Source of the DNA: JAXGXT01 sp040772665
GTDB lineage: Bacteria > Bacillota > Clostridia > Lachnospirales > Anaerotignaceae
Assembly: GCA_040772665.1 (NCBI GenBank)
Contig: JAXGXT010000005.1
Location: 186,001-250,000 of the forward strand
Direction of reading: 5' to 3'
Length of the DNA stretch: 64,000 nt
The translations under genes were made by a program, and so were the position numbers. Positions 28,122 to 37,340 of the stretch are shown here, piece by piece. Every line of letters starts with the position of its first letter. Within the stretch, counting starts at the first letter, position 1. Under the pieces are notes generated by a model. That model saw only the letters and a program-made list of their open reading frames with translations. It had not been told where the DNA came from and did no database searches.

Positions 28122-28149
28122 CACTTTTGTTTGCATGCTAACCTTTTTA

Positions 28150-29751
28150 TTATTCAAATTCATACCCAACATAGCTGACAATACCAATCGAATTAATGTT
28201 TTCACTCCAAACAACAGCGAAGTCAACGGCTTTTGCAACATCCCTAAGCTTATAATAGTTACTTCCGTCTATGTTATAAGCGTCACAATCAACAAGACTT
28301 CCGTTAACATAAAGCTTTGCTGTTGAATAAACAGCCTTTTTTGAAGTATTTTTGCCTTTTGAAAGCTCACCGCCTGTAACCTCATAGTCCTTGCCTATTT
28401 CAAGGGTTATTGCCTGTTCTTTTTCATTCCAAACAGTATTAAAAGGTTTGTGGGTGTTGTTAAGAGAATATGCAATATCTCTTAGTTTAAAATAATTAAA
28501 ACCATCAATGTTATAAGCTTCAAAATCCACATTTGACCCGTCAACAAGAACAGAAGAGCTTGTTGGAACAGCCGTAACAGTTTTTGAAGGAACAACAGGC
28601 TTTGGTGCGGTCAGTGTATCGTTTTTGCTGTCGGCTGCTTTATAAATCGTTGTTATTTTATCAAGAACTCCCTCCCTGTTTGAAAGTAAATCCTTTGAGC
28701 TGTAAAAAAAGTTTCCTTTTATATTTGAATATTTTTCACAAATTTCAAAATGTGTGTCAATTTCAGTGGCAACAGCATCTTTATAAATTCCTTCACCTAT
28801 ATAAAGCCTTACATCAGTTCCTTCAACAGCATCATTCCACCATGAAACCACGTTTTCATATGCCGCTGTTTTATGGCTTGTTTCCCAATATACTTGAGGT
28901 GTAATGTAGTCAACCCATTCGTTTTCCACCCATTTAAGAGAATCGCCAAAAACTGTATAATAACTTTCACTTCCTGCAATATAGCCATCTACGTTTTTAT
29001 AAATACCCATTGGGCTTATTCCGAATTCTGCACCTTTTCCATATTGCTTTACAACTTCATTCACCTTTTTAATAAGATTGTTTACATTTTCCCTTCTTGT
29101 ATCGGCTTCAATGCCGTCTTTTCCCCCTTCTGTAAGAGGATAGTTTGAAGGATAAAAATAATCATCAAAATGTATGCCGTCAACGTTATAATTAATAAGT
29201 ATTTCTTTAACGGTTTCACAAATAAAATTTTGAACTTCTTCTAAAGCTGGGTTAAGATAAAGTGCATTATTATGTGTTATAAGCCATTGCGGATGTTGTT
29301 TTGCAATATTTAAATCATCAAGGGCATACACGTCAACACCCGATGTAGTTACCCTGTAAGGATTTAGCCATGCATGAAGCTTCAATCCCTTTGCATGTGC
29401 TGTTTCAATAGCAAATTCAAGCGGGTCATAACCGGGGCTCTTGCCTGCTTGTCCTGTTAAAACGTCGCTCCAAGGGTTTATTTCAGAATTATAAAGGGCA
29501 TCACCTTTTGGACGAACTTGTAAAAAAACAGAATTAAGCCCTGCATTTTTATAATCATCGAAGGTCTTTTCAAGCTGGGCTTTTTGCGCCTGAGAATTTC
29601 CCTTAGAGGAAACAGAGGGAAAATCAATATTATATACTGATGCGACCCAAACTCCACGCATCTCCTTGTTTGCATCAGACGCAAAAACCATTCCCGAACT
29701 TATATTTGAAGCAAGCAATGCCGCAATAAAAAACCCAACTATCTTTTTCAT
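28150..29751 (-). CDS. Secreted GH10-like glycoside hydrolase with stalk domains
   Basis: The 533-residue protein has an N-terminal signal peptide (hydrophobic core FFIAALLASNISSGMVFA, cut probably before SDA). A family-10-like glycosylhydrolase domain of the YngK/DUF187 type follows, with EMRGVWVASVYNIDFPS near 30, FLQVRPKGDALY near 75 and DGIHFDDYFYP near 175. After about residue 385 come two copies of the copper-amine-oxidase-N/stalk-like unit, each with a YNIDG-x-NYxKLRD core. Such proteins are exported and probably act on the cell wall. The ATG at 29751 with AAGGAG is preferred to the longer frame. Confidence 0.85.
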   Translation of the reverse strand: MKKIVGFFIAALLASNISSGMVFASDANKEMRGVWVASVYNIDFPSVSSKGNSQAQKAQLEKTFDDYKNAGLNSVFLQVRPKGDALYNSEINPWSDVLTGQAGKSPGYDPLEFAIETAHAKGLKLHAWLNPYRVTTSGVDVYALDDLNIAKQHPQWLITHNNALYLNPALEEVQNFICETVKEILINYNVDGIHFDDYFYPSNYPLTEGGKDGIEADTRRENVNNLIKKVNEVVKQYGKGAEFGISPMGIYKNVDGYIAGSESYYTVFGDSLKWVENEWVDYITPQVYWETSHKTAAYENVVSWWNDAVEGTDVRLYIGEGIYKDAVATEIDTHFEICEKYSNIKGNFFYSSKDLLSNREGVLDKITTIYKAADSKNDTLTAPKPVVPSKTVTAVPTSSSVLVDGSNVDFEAYNIDGFNYFKLRDIAYSLNNTHKPFNTVWNEKEQAITLEIGKDYEVTGGELSKGKNTSKKAVYSTAKLYVNGSLVDCDAYNIDGSNYYKLRDVAKAVDFAVVWSENINSIGIVSYVGYEFE

Positions 29752-29788
29752 ATAAAATTCTCCTTTATTGTTATATTTTCCATTGTTA

Positions 29789-29817
29789 ATTATACGTATT
29801 ATTTCCTTTAAATTCAA
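29789..29817 (-). promoter_or_regulatory. Promoter of the GH10-like gene
   Basis: TTGAAT and a perfect TATAAT are spaced by 17 bases on the minus strand, about 38 bases before the ATG. Confidence 0.7.
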
Positions 29818-29861
29818 TGGATTAATATTCAAAAAAAGAATTTTATTAAACTTTAAGAGTA

Positions 29862-29890
29862 TTGTAATATTTTGTGTTAAGGTGTATAAT
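29862..29890 (+). promoter_or_regulatory. Promoter of the 141-residue membrane protein gene
   Basis: TTGTAA and a perfect TATAAT are spaced by 17 bases on the plus strand, 29 bases before the ATG. Confidence 0.7.
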
Positions 29891-29918
29891 TATAAATTAA
29901 AAACAAAGGAGTAATTTT

Positions 29919-30344
29919 ATGACAGGACTTATTAAAGCTTTAATTCTTTGGGTTATATGTTCTTCAATTTCTTACATGATTTATAAAAAATGTATGACTA
30001 AAGCAGAACTTCTTGAAGAAGGCATAGCCGACGAATGCACCATTGCAAATAATGCTGATATTGAAACAATGTTTCAGCATCTTAAAATTTCTTTTTCCAT
30101 AAACTGCGTTGCTCTTATTTTGGCGACATTCATTCCTTTGCAATTTTTAAGATGGGGTGCGGCAATTGCATGTGCTTTTACCTTACCTCCTGTGTTTTAT
30201 GATGCGATTTATATAACGTTGCCAAAGATGAAAGAATCACGAACACGTTTTGCTATGACAATAGCGTCATTTTTAAATTTATTTTTAATAATATATGACC
30301 TTAACTATCTCTATTGGACTTATCTTCACAAGGTTTTTATTTAA
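29919..30344 (+). CDS. Small membrane protein of unknown function
   Basis: The 141-residue protein has four hydrophobic stretches (about 4-22, 56-72, 74-92 and 108-128) with a short acidic cytoplasmic-looking loop between the first and second (KAELLEEGIADECTIA). No family is recognised. An AAAGGAG site and a good promoter make expression likely. It lies ahead of another unknown gene in the same direction, 82 bases away. Confidence 0.7.
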   Translation: MTGLIKALILWVICSSISYMIYKKCMTKAELLEEGIADECTIANNADIETMFQHLKISFSINCVALILATFIPLQFLRWGAAIACAFTLPPVFYDAIYITLPKMKESRTRFAMTIASFLNLFLIIYDLNYLYWTYLHKVFI

Positions 30345-30426
30345 TGCCTGTTTAATTTCAAACCTTAATTTCTTTGTAAATGTGACGAAGCTATATATAA
30401 GCGCCATAATAAAATGAGGTGATTAT

Positions 30427-30966
30427 ATGAAAATTGAAAACAGCCTTTACAAGGTTTCTGGTATGAATGCAAGAAATTTAAAAACAAACAGTAACCTACA
30501 AAAAGAAATTTCCCCTGTTTCGCAAAATATACCTGTAGACAATGTTTTTTTCGAAACAACAACTGCGGATGAAAAAAGGGAAGATTTTAATAAAATTTTA
30601 GAAGAACTTAAAATGGTTGAAAAAGAACTTAAAGAAAGTCAAGAAAAAAACCAACAGGAAAAAGATGCACTGGAAACACATATGAAATGTCTTAAAATCG
30701 CTTTAAGAATTATGACAGGAAACAAAGTTCCTTTAAAAGACCATAGATTTCTGTCAAAAAATGACCCTGCCCTTTATGGGAAGTCTATCTTAATGCGGAT
30801 ACCAAAAGAAAAACCAATTAAATATAAAGCTGTAACAAACAAAAAAGACCATGAAAAAAATATTTCAAACAATAATTATTTAGAAAAAACGTCTTCATCC
30901 AATTCATCTCTCATAGAAAAAATGGCCTTAGAAACTGGAACTGCTTTATTAGACATAAAAGTATAA
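30427..30966 (+). CDS. Hypothetical coiled-coil protein
   Basis: The 179-residue soluble protein has a polar N-terminus, a charged coiled-coil stretch at about residues 50-80 (NKILEELKMVEKELKESQEK), and a conserved-looking core (CLKIALRIMTGNKVPLKDHR, then LSKNDPALYGKSILMRIP). The C-terminal tail is rich in Ser and Asn. The core resembles small unknown proteins seen in Clostridia, but I cannot name a family. A GAGGTG site precedes the ATG. Confidence 0.65.
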   Translation: MKIENSLYKVSGMNARNLKTNSNLQKEISPVSQNIPVDNVFFETTTADEKREDFNKILEELKMVEKELKESQEKNQQEKDALETHMKCLKIALRIMTGNKVPLKDHRFLSKNDPALYGKSILMRIPKEKPIKYKAVTNKKDHEKNISNNNYLEKTSSSNSSLIEKMALETGTALLDIKV

Positions 30967-31010
30967 AGGGTATTTCAAAAGTTTATACAGCTTTTGAAAC
31001 ACCCTTTTTT
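30965..31010. terminator. Bidirectional terminator between the coiled-coil gene and leuS
   Basis: A 17-bp stem with one mismatch (30965-30981 with 30991-31007) is flanked by A and T runs between two convergent genes. Confidence 0.85.
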
Positions 31011-31017
31011 ATATTAG

Positions 31018-33429
31018 TTATTTAACAACAATGTTTAAAATTTTACCAGGCACATAAATTTCTTTAACTATTTCTTTCCCCTCAAGCCTTGATGCACAAA
31101 CCTCTTTTGCTTTTGCGATAACTTCATCCTTTGAAGCATTTTTACCTATTGTAAGGTTTTCTCTTGTTTTTCCGTTTATTTGTAAAGGAATTACAATTTC
31201 ATCCACAACAAGCTTGCTTTCATCATGAACAGGCCATGAAGCTTCAAAAATAGTTGTTGTTTTTCCCATTTCCCTCCAAACTTCTTCGGCAATATGAGGT
31301 GTGAAGGGTGCAAGAAGAACAGCTAAAGTTTCAAGGCATGATTTGTCAATTCCGTCTTGCTCCTTTGCAACATCAATCATCTTGTTTGTAAACTCCATAA
31401 AGCCGCTTACAACAGTGTTCATTGTGAGAGCATTAAGTCTTGATGTGATTTCTTTTATCATGATATTTTTTGCAAAGTCAGATTCTTTTGTAGGTGCTGC
31501 ATCCTTATCTTTATATGTGTTGAAAAATCTCCACACCTTGTTAAGATAGCGATATACACCCTCAATTCCTCTGTCGTCCCATTCGCTGTCAATTTCAGGA
31601 GGTCCAACAAAAAGCTCATACATTCTTAATGAGTCACAGCCGTATTTTTCAACAAGCTCATCAGGAGAAACAACATTACCTTTTGATTTGCTCATTTTTG
31701 CTCCGTCTTTATTAATCATTCCCTGATTGAAAAGTCTTTGGAAAGGTTCTTCGAAACCCACAGCCCCAATGTCATAAAGAAACTTTGTATAAAAACGTGC
31801 ATAAAGAAGATGAAGAACAGCATGTTCTATACCGCCCACATATAAATCAACAGGTGCCCATTTTTCAAGAGCTTCCTTGCTTGCAAGCTCTTTATCGTTA
31901 TGAGGGTCAGTATATCTAAGAAAATACCATGAAGAGCCTGCCCACTGAGGCATTGTGTTTGTTTCTCTTTTTGCAGGCCCGCCGCATTTAGGGCAAGTTG
32001 TGTTAACCCATTCTTCAATGCCTGCAAGAGGAGATTCTCCCGTGTCTGTAGGCTGATAGCTTTCCACCATAGGAAGCTCAACTGGAAGCTTTTCGTCAGG
32101 AACAACAACTGTTCCGCAGCAATCGCAATGCACAAGGGGAATAGGCTCCCCCCAATATCTCTGTCTTGAAAACACCCAGTCACGAAGCTTATAGTTTGTG
32201 GTTTTCTTTCCAAGGCCTTTTTCCTCAAGCATTAAAGGAGCTTTTGCCTTTGCTTCAAAAGCTTTCATTCCCTCAAAAAGCGGTGAGTTAATCATTTTTC
32301 CGTCACCTGAGTATGCTTCTTGAAGTTCCTTTTCTTCCTCCCCTTCAGCTATAATGACTTGAACAATGGGAAGGTTAAATTTTTTCGCAAACTCAAAGTC
32401 ACGTTCATCATGGGCAGGAACGCACATTATTGCTCCTGTTCCATAATCTGCCAAAACGTAATCGGAAACCCAAATAGGGGCAAGAGAACCGTCAAGAGGA
32501 TTAATTCCGTAACGTCCTGTGAACACACCTGTTTTTTCTTTATCCGTCATACGGTCAACGGAAGACTTTGTTGACGCAGCAAAGCAATAAGCTTCCATAT
32601 CTTCTTTATATTCATCTGTTGTTATGTCCTTAACAAAAGCATGCTCAGGTGAAAGCACCATAAACGTTGCTCCATAAAGTGTGTCAGGTCTTGTTGTATA
32701 AACTGTAATAGTTTTGTCTGTATCTTTGATTTTAAAATCAACCTCTGCTCCATAGCTTTTTCCAATCCAGTCGGTCTGCATTTTTTTAACCTTTTCAGGC
32801 CAGTCAAGATTGTCCAAATCGTTAAGAAGTCTTTCAGCATAGGCTGTGATTTTTAACATCCACTGGCGAAGATTTTTCTTTGTTACAGTAGAGCCGCAGC
32901 GTTCACATTCGCCGTTTGTGGCTTCTTCGTTTGCAAGAACACACTTGCAGCTTGGGCACCAGTTAAGAGGCATTTCTTTTTCATATGCAAGACCTTTTTC
33001 AAACATTCTTGCAAAAATCCATTGTGTCCATTTATAATAACTTTTATCTGTTGTATTTATTTCTTTATCCCAATCATAAACTGCACTTATCTCACGAAGC
33101 TGACGCTTTACATTTGAAATGTTTGCATTTGTGCTTATTTCAGGATGAGTATTTGTTTGAATTGCATAGTTTTCAGCAGGAAGCCCAAATGCATCCCATC
33201 CCATTGGATGAAGAACTTGGTATCCCTCTAAAATTTTATAACGGCTCACAACATCACTTAAAACATAGCCTCTCCAATGTCCCACATGAAGCCCTGACCC
33301 TGAAGGATAAGGAAACATGTCAAGACAGTAGTATCTTGGTTTTTTGTCATCTTCTTTGTTTATAGGGTTATTTTCCCAAATGTCACGCCACTTTTTTTCT
33401 ATGGTTTCAAATTCATAGATACTGTTCAT
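31018..33429 (-). CDS. leuS: Leucyl-tRNA synthetase
   Basis: LeuS charges tRNA-Leu. The 803-residue class I enzyme has the HIGH motif as PYPSGSGLHVGH near residue 42, a zinc-ribbon segment CPSCKCVLANEE near 157, the editing domain with TTRPDTLYGATFM near 245, the KMSKS motif as GAKMSKSKGN near 575, and the C-terminal anticodon domain. Length is normal and an AGGAGG site precedes the ATG. A T-box leader controls it. Confidence 0.97.
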   Translation of the reverse strand: MNSIYEFETIEKKWRDIWENNPINKEDDKKPRYYCLDMFPYPSGSGLHVGHWRGYVLSDVVSRYKILEGYQVLHPMGWDAFGLPAENYAIQTNTHPEISTNANISNVKRQLREISAVYDWDKEINTTDKSYYKWTQWIFARMFEKGLAYEKEMPLNWCPSCKCVLANEEATNGECERCGSTVTKKNLRQWMLKITAYAERLLNDLDNLDWPEKVKKMQTDWIGKSYGAEVDFKIKDTDKTITVYTTRPDTLYGATFMVLSPEHAFVKDITTDEYKEDMEAYCFAASTKSSVDRMTDKEKTGVFTGRYGINPLDGSLAPIWVSDYVLADYGTGAIMCVPAHDERDFEFAKKFNLPIVQVIIAEGEEEKELQEAYSGDGKMINSPLFEGMKAFEAKAKAPLMLEEKGLGKKTTNYKLRDWVFSRQRYWGEPIPLVHCDCCGTVVVPDEKLPVELPMVESYQPTDTGESPLAGIEEWVNTTCPKCGGPAKRETNTMPQWAGSSWYFLRYTDPHNDKELASKEALEKWAPVDLYVGGIEHAVLHLLYARFYTKFLYDIGAVGFEEPFQRLFNQGMINKDGAKMSKSKGNVVSPDELVEKYGCDSLRMYELFVGPPEIDSEWDDRGIEGVYRYLNKVWRFFNTYKDKDAAPTKESDFAKNIMIKEITSRLNALTMNTVVSGFMEFTNKMIDVAKEQDGIDKSCLETLAVLLAPFTPHIAEEVWREMGKTTTIFEASWPVHDESKLVVDEIVIPLQINGKTRENLTIGKNASKDEVIAKAKEVCASRLEGKEIVKEIYVPGKILNIVVK

Positions 33430-33554
33430 TTAAAATCCTCCTAAAATTCACTTGAAAAGTTAATTGTAAACTTAATTAAAATCATAAACAAATACCATAA
33501 GCTTTATACTTAAAACTACAGCCTATTCCTTTGCCGGAAAAGAGCAATTTTTAT

Positions 33555-33812
33555 AAAATAAAAAAAGCTCCTCAATCTCTTTTTAGAGACGAAGAACTAC
33601 TCCGTGGTACCACTCTAAGTTTGCCAAAAAGCACACTTTAAACCCCCGTAACGTGGAAACACCCGTCACCGCCTACATAAAAAGTTCAGCGGGAAGCTTA
33701 AAGGCGAGTTCAAAAATAAAACCTTGCCGTTTTTCACCTTCCAACGGCTCTCTGAAAAGAGTTTTAAATTCTACTATTCCTTATCATTGCTTTTAATAAG
33801 TTATAAAACTAT
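33555..33812 (-). promoter_or_regulatory. T-box riboswitch controlling leuS, specifier CTC
   Basis: The minus strand has the T-box motif AGAGTGGTACCACGG at about 33602-33616 and a terminator (33566-33580 with 33585-33598) ending in seven T. Upstream are the AGTA and CAGAGAG elements and the apical GCCGTTGGAAGGTG loop of stem I. In the specifier position GAA is followed by CTC, a leucine codon, in agreement with the gene. Confidence 0.93.
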
Positions 33813-33817
33813 TCTGT

Positions 33818-33846
33818 ATTTTATCATAAACATCCATACAAATCAA
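33818..33846 (-). promoter_or_regulatory. Promoter of the leuS T-box transcript
   Basis: TTGATT and TAAAAT are spaced by 17 bases on the minus strand, just upstream of the T-box leader. Confidence 0.65.
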
Positions 33847-33872
33847 TAGTAAAATCATCTTAAAAATATGCA

Positions 33873-33938
33873 GACAAAGCCGTTAGTCTTTGTCCTTGCC
33901 CGTTCACTTTAAAAAAACGAACAGGCTTGGACAAAGAC
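33873..33938 (-). terminator. Long hairpin after the permease gene, with alternative pairing
   Basis: A 20-bp inverted repeat with three mismatches (33886-33905 with 33919-33938) begins 28 bases after the permease stop on the minus strand. A further GACAAAG at 33873-33879 can pair with the same CTTTGTC at 33888-33894, so two hairpins compete. No clean T-run follows, so termination is likely but not certain. Confidence 0.5.
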
Positions 33939-33965
33939 AATCATTGGCATTATAAATAGCTTATT

Positions 33966-35309
33966 TTATTTTCTATTATAATAAAAAAATCCTATGCTCA
34001 TAATAACAATAAAAATGGCAAGATACGCAACAACAGCCATGCCATGGGCAAAAATTGCGGCAATAACCATAATGCAAGCACCTATAATTGCTAAAGCCGG
34101 CGCTGTGTATCTTTGAAAACTGTTTAACTCTTTTTCTTTTTTTATATACACCAAAAACATAGGGATATATGCAGCATAAAGTGTAACAATTGGAAGCTCG
34201 GAGGAATCAAAACAGAAAAATCCAAACCATGGTGCAGTAAGGTTTGCGCCATAAAAATATAAAAGCCATAGTGCCGCCACTAAAACACCTAAAATTGATG
34301 CATTTGAAGGCATGTTAGTAATCTTATCCAACTGCGAAAACATTTCCGGTTTAGGCCCTTTGCCTCTTACAGCAAGAGAATAAAAACCTCTTGTGCAGGC
34401 GAGCATCAAACCGTTAAGTGTTCCAAGACAAGAAATTACAACAAGAACAAGTATTAAAGTTCCGCCTTTTGAACCAAAAATCGCACTAAAGGCAATTCTT
34501 GCACCCTTTTCTCCGCTCTCCATAAGTATGCTGTTTTCAACAGCTCCTGAAAGCCCTATGTAATAGCTTATATAAACTATGGCAATAAGTGCTGTTCCTA
34601 TAACAAGTGCTTTTGGAAGATTCTTTTTTGCATCTCTAAGTTCTGCATTTATAGAGGTTGCTATAATCCACCCCTCATAAGCAAACGCAGTTGCTGTAAC
34701 CGCCGTAAAAAGAGGCATTTCCATAGCAGCCTCAGAAGAAAAGCTGGTAAAGTTTTCTATAATCAAACCGCTTGAAAAACCCTTTATTGTGCCTATAATT
34801 GCCATTGCAAAAAGGGGAATAAGCTTTATTGCAGTTGTCGTTACTTGGAACTTTCCGGCAATAACAGGTGAAAGTGCATTCATTGCAAAGCTTCCCACAA
34901 GAAAGAAACATGCAATAACCATACATTGCCCTCCTGTAATATCAAAGCCGAAAAGAACAGACACATATCTTGCAGAAACCCACGACAAAACCGAGGTAAG
35001 GGTTGGATAATAAATTGCGGCCATAAACCAGCCTACTCCATAAGAAAATCTTTCGCCCATTATATTTTCGGCATAATCAACTATACCGTTAACATGGACA
35101 TATTTTGTTGCCATAACTGCAAAAACATAGGCACAGCTTATCATAATATACGCACCGATTGCCCATGCAGCTATTCCTAATTTAAGGTTTCCCCCTGTTG
35201 CCAAAAGTATTTTTTCGGCTTTGAAAAAAACTCCGCTGCCAATAACAATACCAACAACCATGGATATTGCTGTTGGAAGACCGTATTTCTTTTGAAGCTG
35301 ATTATCCAT
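33966..35309 (-). CDS. APC-family amino acid permease
   Basis: The 447-residue protein has about twelve membrane segments and the APC-superfamily substrate motif GIVIGSGVFF near residue 18, plus TAFAYEGWIIATSINAELRD near 215 at the helix 6 region. Members take up or exchange amino acids; the substrate is not determined. An AGGAGG site supports the ATG at 35309 rather than the longer frame. Its promoter is covered by palindromes, so it is probably repressed or activated by a dedicated regulator. Confidence 0.88.
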   Translation of the reverse strand: MDNQLQKKYGLPTAISMVVGIVIGSGVFFKAEKILLATGGNLKLGIAAWAIGAYIMISCAYVFAVMATKYVHVNGIVDYAENIMGERFSYGVGWFMAAIYYPTLTSVLSWVSARYVSVLFGFDITGGQCMVIACFFLVGSFAMNALSPVIAGKFQVTTTAIKLIPLFAMAIIGTIKGFSSGLIIENFTSFSSEAAMEMPLFTAVTATAFAYEGWIIATSINAELRDAKKNLPKALVIGTALIAIVYISYYIGLSGAVENSILMESGEKGARIAFSAIFGSKGGTLILVLVVISCLGTLNGLMLACTRGFYSLAVRGKGPKPEMFSQLDKITNMPSNASILGVLVAALWLLYFYGANLTAPWFGFFCFDSSELPIVTLYAAYIPMFLVYIKKEKELNSFQRYTAPALAIIGACIMVIAAIFAHGMAVVAYLAIFIVIMSIGFFYYNRK

Positions 35310-35347
35310 ATATGTCCCTCCTAAGAATGTGAATGTTTTTATTGCTA

Positions 35348-35395
35348 CTAACATAATAATCTCTTTTTATTATGTTAGTCAATTAACAATGTTAA
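35348..35395 (-). promoter_or_regulatory. Permease promoter overlapped by two palindromes
   Basis: TTGACT (35377-35382) and TATTAT (35353-35358) form a promoter with an 18-base spacer on the minus strand. A perfect 12-bp inverted repeat, CTAACATAATAA/TTATTATGTTAG (35348-35359 with 35367-35378), spans spacer and -10 box. A second palindrome, TTAACAATGTTAA (35383-35395), sits just upstream of the -35 box. The layout is typical of operators, but the binding protein is unknown. Confidence 0.65.
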
Positions 35396-35531
35396 AAATG
35401 TATATTTTCATCTTTTTTTATAGTTTTTTGAGGGATAAAATTTATTTAGTTATTCATAACGTATATAATCTATTCTATAAATCAGAAAAATCTTTTTCTG
35501 TTAACTCTTAAAATCAATTTTTAGTTTGATT

Positions 35532-37340
35532 TTAAGCCAGCTGTAATTCAAATTGGCTCATGTAAAGATTATAATAAAACCCTTTTTCTTCTAAAAGTTC
35601 TTCATGGTTTCCTTTTTCTACAATTCTGCCCTCATTAATAACCGCTATTAAATCTGCATCCCTTATTGTGGAAAGCCTATGGGCAATAACAAAATTTGTT
35701 CTTCCTTTCATAAGATTTCTCATTGCGTCTTGAATTTTCATTTCTGTTCTTGTGTCTACACTGCTTGTTGCCTCATCAAGTATAAGAATACGTGGGTTTG
35801 ACAATATGGCTCTGGCAATGGAAATCATCTGTCTTTGACCCTGACTTAAATTGCTTCCTCCGTCGGAAAGCTCTGTTTTATAGCCGTCAGGAAGCCTTTT
35901 TATAAATTCATTTGCATTGGCCAACTTTGCCGCCTCTTTAATTTCTTCAAATGTGGCATCAAGTCTTCCATATTTAATGTTATCTTCAATTGTTCCCGTA
36001 AAAAGATATGTGTCTTGAAGAACAATGCCCAAAGTTTTTCTTAGGCTCTCTCGTTTTATATCCATTATGTTATGGTTGTCAATTAAAATACTTCCCCCTT
36101 GTATGTCATAAAATCTTGTTAAAAGATTTATTATTGTTGTTTTGCCTGCCCCTGTAGGGCCGACAAAAGCTATTGTTTGCCCAGGCTTTGCGTAAAGGGT
36201 TACATCTTTTAAAACAGGTGTTTTTTCATTGTATGAAAAATCAACATTGCAAAGGTCAACTCTTCCCATAACATTATTAAGCTCATATGCTCCATAAGAA
36301 TCTATTGTTTCAGAAGGCTCGTCTATTATTTCAAAAACTCTTTCGGCACCGGCAAGTGCCGCCATTATCATATTGGCAAGGCTTGCAATTTCATTTATGG
36401 GCCTTGTGAATTGCCTTGAAAATGTTAGGAATGAAGAAATTGTTCCAACTGTCATAGGCAGTCCTGCTATTATCATAACTCCACCAACGCCTGCAATAAA
36501 AGCATATATCATGTTGTTTACGGCTGTGGAAAGAGGAGCAATTGCACCTGAAAAAATTTCTGATTTTACACTTGAATAAACAAGGTCTTTATTAATAACC
36601 TTAAATTCTTCAATTTCTTCTTCTTCCCTGTTAAAAACCTTGACAACCTTTTGCCCTGAAATAACCTCTTCAATATATCCGTTAAGCTTTCCTAATTTTT
36701 CTTGTCTTGCAGAAAAATGCTTTTTGCTGTTGGAAGTAACAAACTTGATTAAAATAAGCATGATAGGTATGGAAACCGACGTAACAATTGTAAGAGTAGG
36801 GCTTAAAACAAGCATTGCAACAAAAGCAAAAATTATTGTCAAAACACTTGAAAGAAATTGTGCAAGGCCTTGGTTTAAGGTGTTTGAGATATTATCAACG
36901 TCATTTGTAATTCTGCTCATAATTTCCCCTGTAGGCTTTGAGTCAAAATATTTAAGAGGAAGATTTTGAAGTTTATCGAAAATATCCGCTCTTATTTTTG
37001 CCACCGCTCTTTGAGAAACATCCATAACCAGCTTGTTTTCAAGCCATGTAAAAACACTTATTAATGCATAAAGAATTACCATAATAATTAAAACATTATA
37101 AAAACTTTTTGAACCTTCATTATAAGCAAACCTGTCAACAGCAACACCTATAAGCCTTGTTGCTATTGCTGAAAAAAGAGCAACAATCACTATTAAAAAG
37201 AATATTACTGCAAATTTCTTTTTATATTCAAAAAGATATCCTAAAAGCCTTTTGCCTGTTTCCCTGGAGTTTTTTGCTTTTTCCCCTTTATTCATGCCAT
37301 GTTTTTTAAATGGCATAGGAGGGTTTTGATTTTTACTCAT
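35532..37340 (-). CDS. Heterodimeric ABC exporter, subunit with intact ATPase site
   Basis: The 602-residue half-transporter has six membrane helices (residues ~40-320) and an ATPase domain with Walker A GPTGAGKTT near 385, signature LSQGQRQ near 487 and Walker B ILILDEATSSVD near 507. The catalytic glutamate is present. It overlaps the preceding ABC gene by eight bases. Together they resemble BmrCD/LmrCD-type multidrug exporters. A short Lys-rich N-terminal tail precedes the first helix. Confidence 0.92.
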   Translation of the reverse strand: MSKNQNPPMPFKKHGMNKGEKAKNSRETGKRLLGYLFEYKKKFAVIFFLIVIVALFSAIATRLIGVAVDRFAYNEGSKSFYNVLIIMVILYALISVFTWLENKLVMDVSQRAVAKIRADIFDKLQNLPLKYFDSKPTGEIMSRITNDVDNISNTLNQGLAQFLSSVLTIIFAFVAMLVLSPTLTIVTSVSIPIMLILIKFVTSNSKKHFSARQEKLGKLNGYIEEVISGQKVVKVFNREEEEIEEFKVINKDLVYSSVKSEIFSGAIAPLSTAVNNMIYAFIAGVGGVMIIAGLPMTVGTISSFLTFSRQFTRPINEIASLANMIMAALAGAERVFEIIDEPSETIDSYGAYELNNVMGRVDLCNVDFSYNEKTPVLKDVTLYAKPGQTIAFVGPTGAGKTTIINLLTRFYDIQGGSILIDNHNIMDIKRESLRKTLGIVLQDTYLFTGTIEDNIKYGRLDATFEEIKEAAKLANANEFIKRLPDGYKTELSDGGSNLSQGQRQMISIARAILSNPRILILDEATSSVDTRTEMKIQDAMRNLMKGRTNFVIAHRLSTIRDADLIAVINEGRIVEKGNHEELLEEKGFYYNLYMSQFELQLA

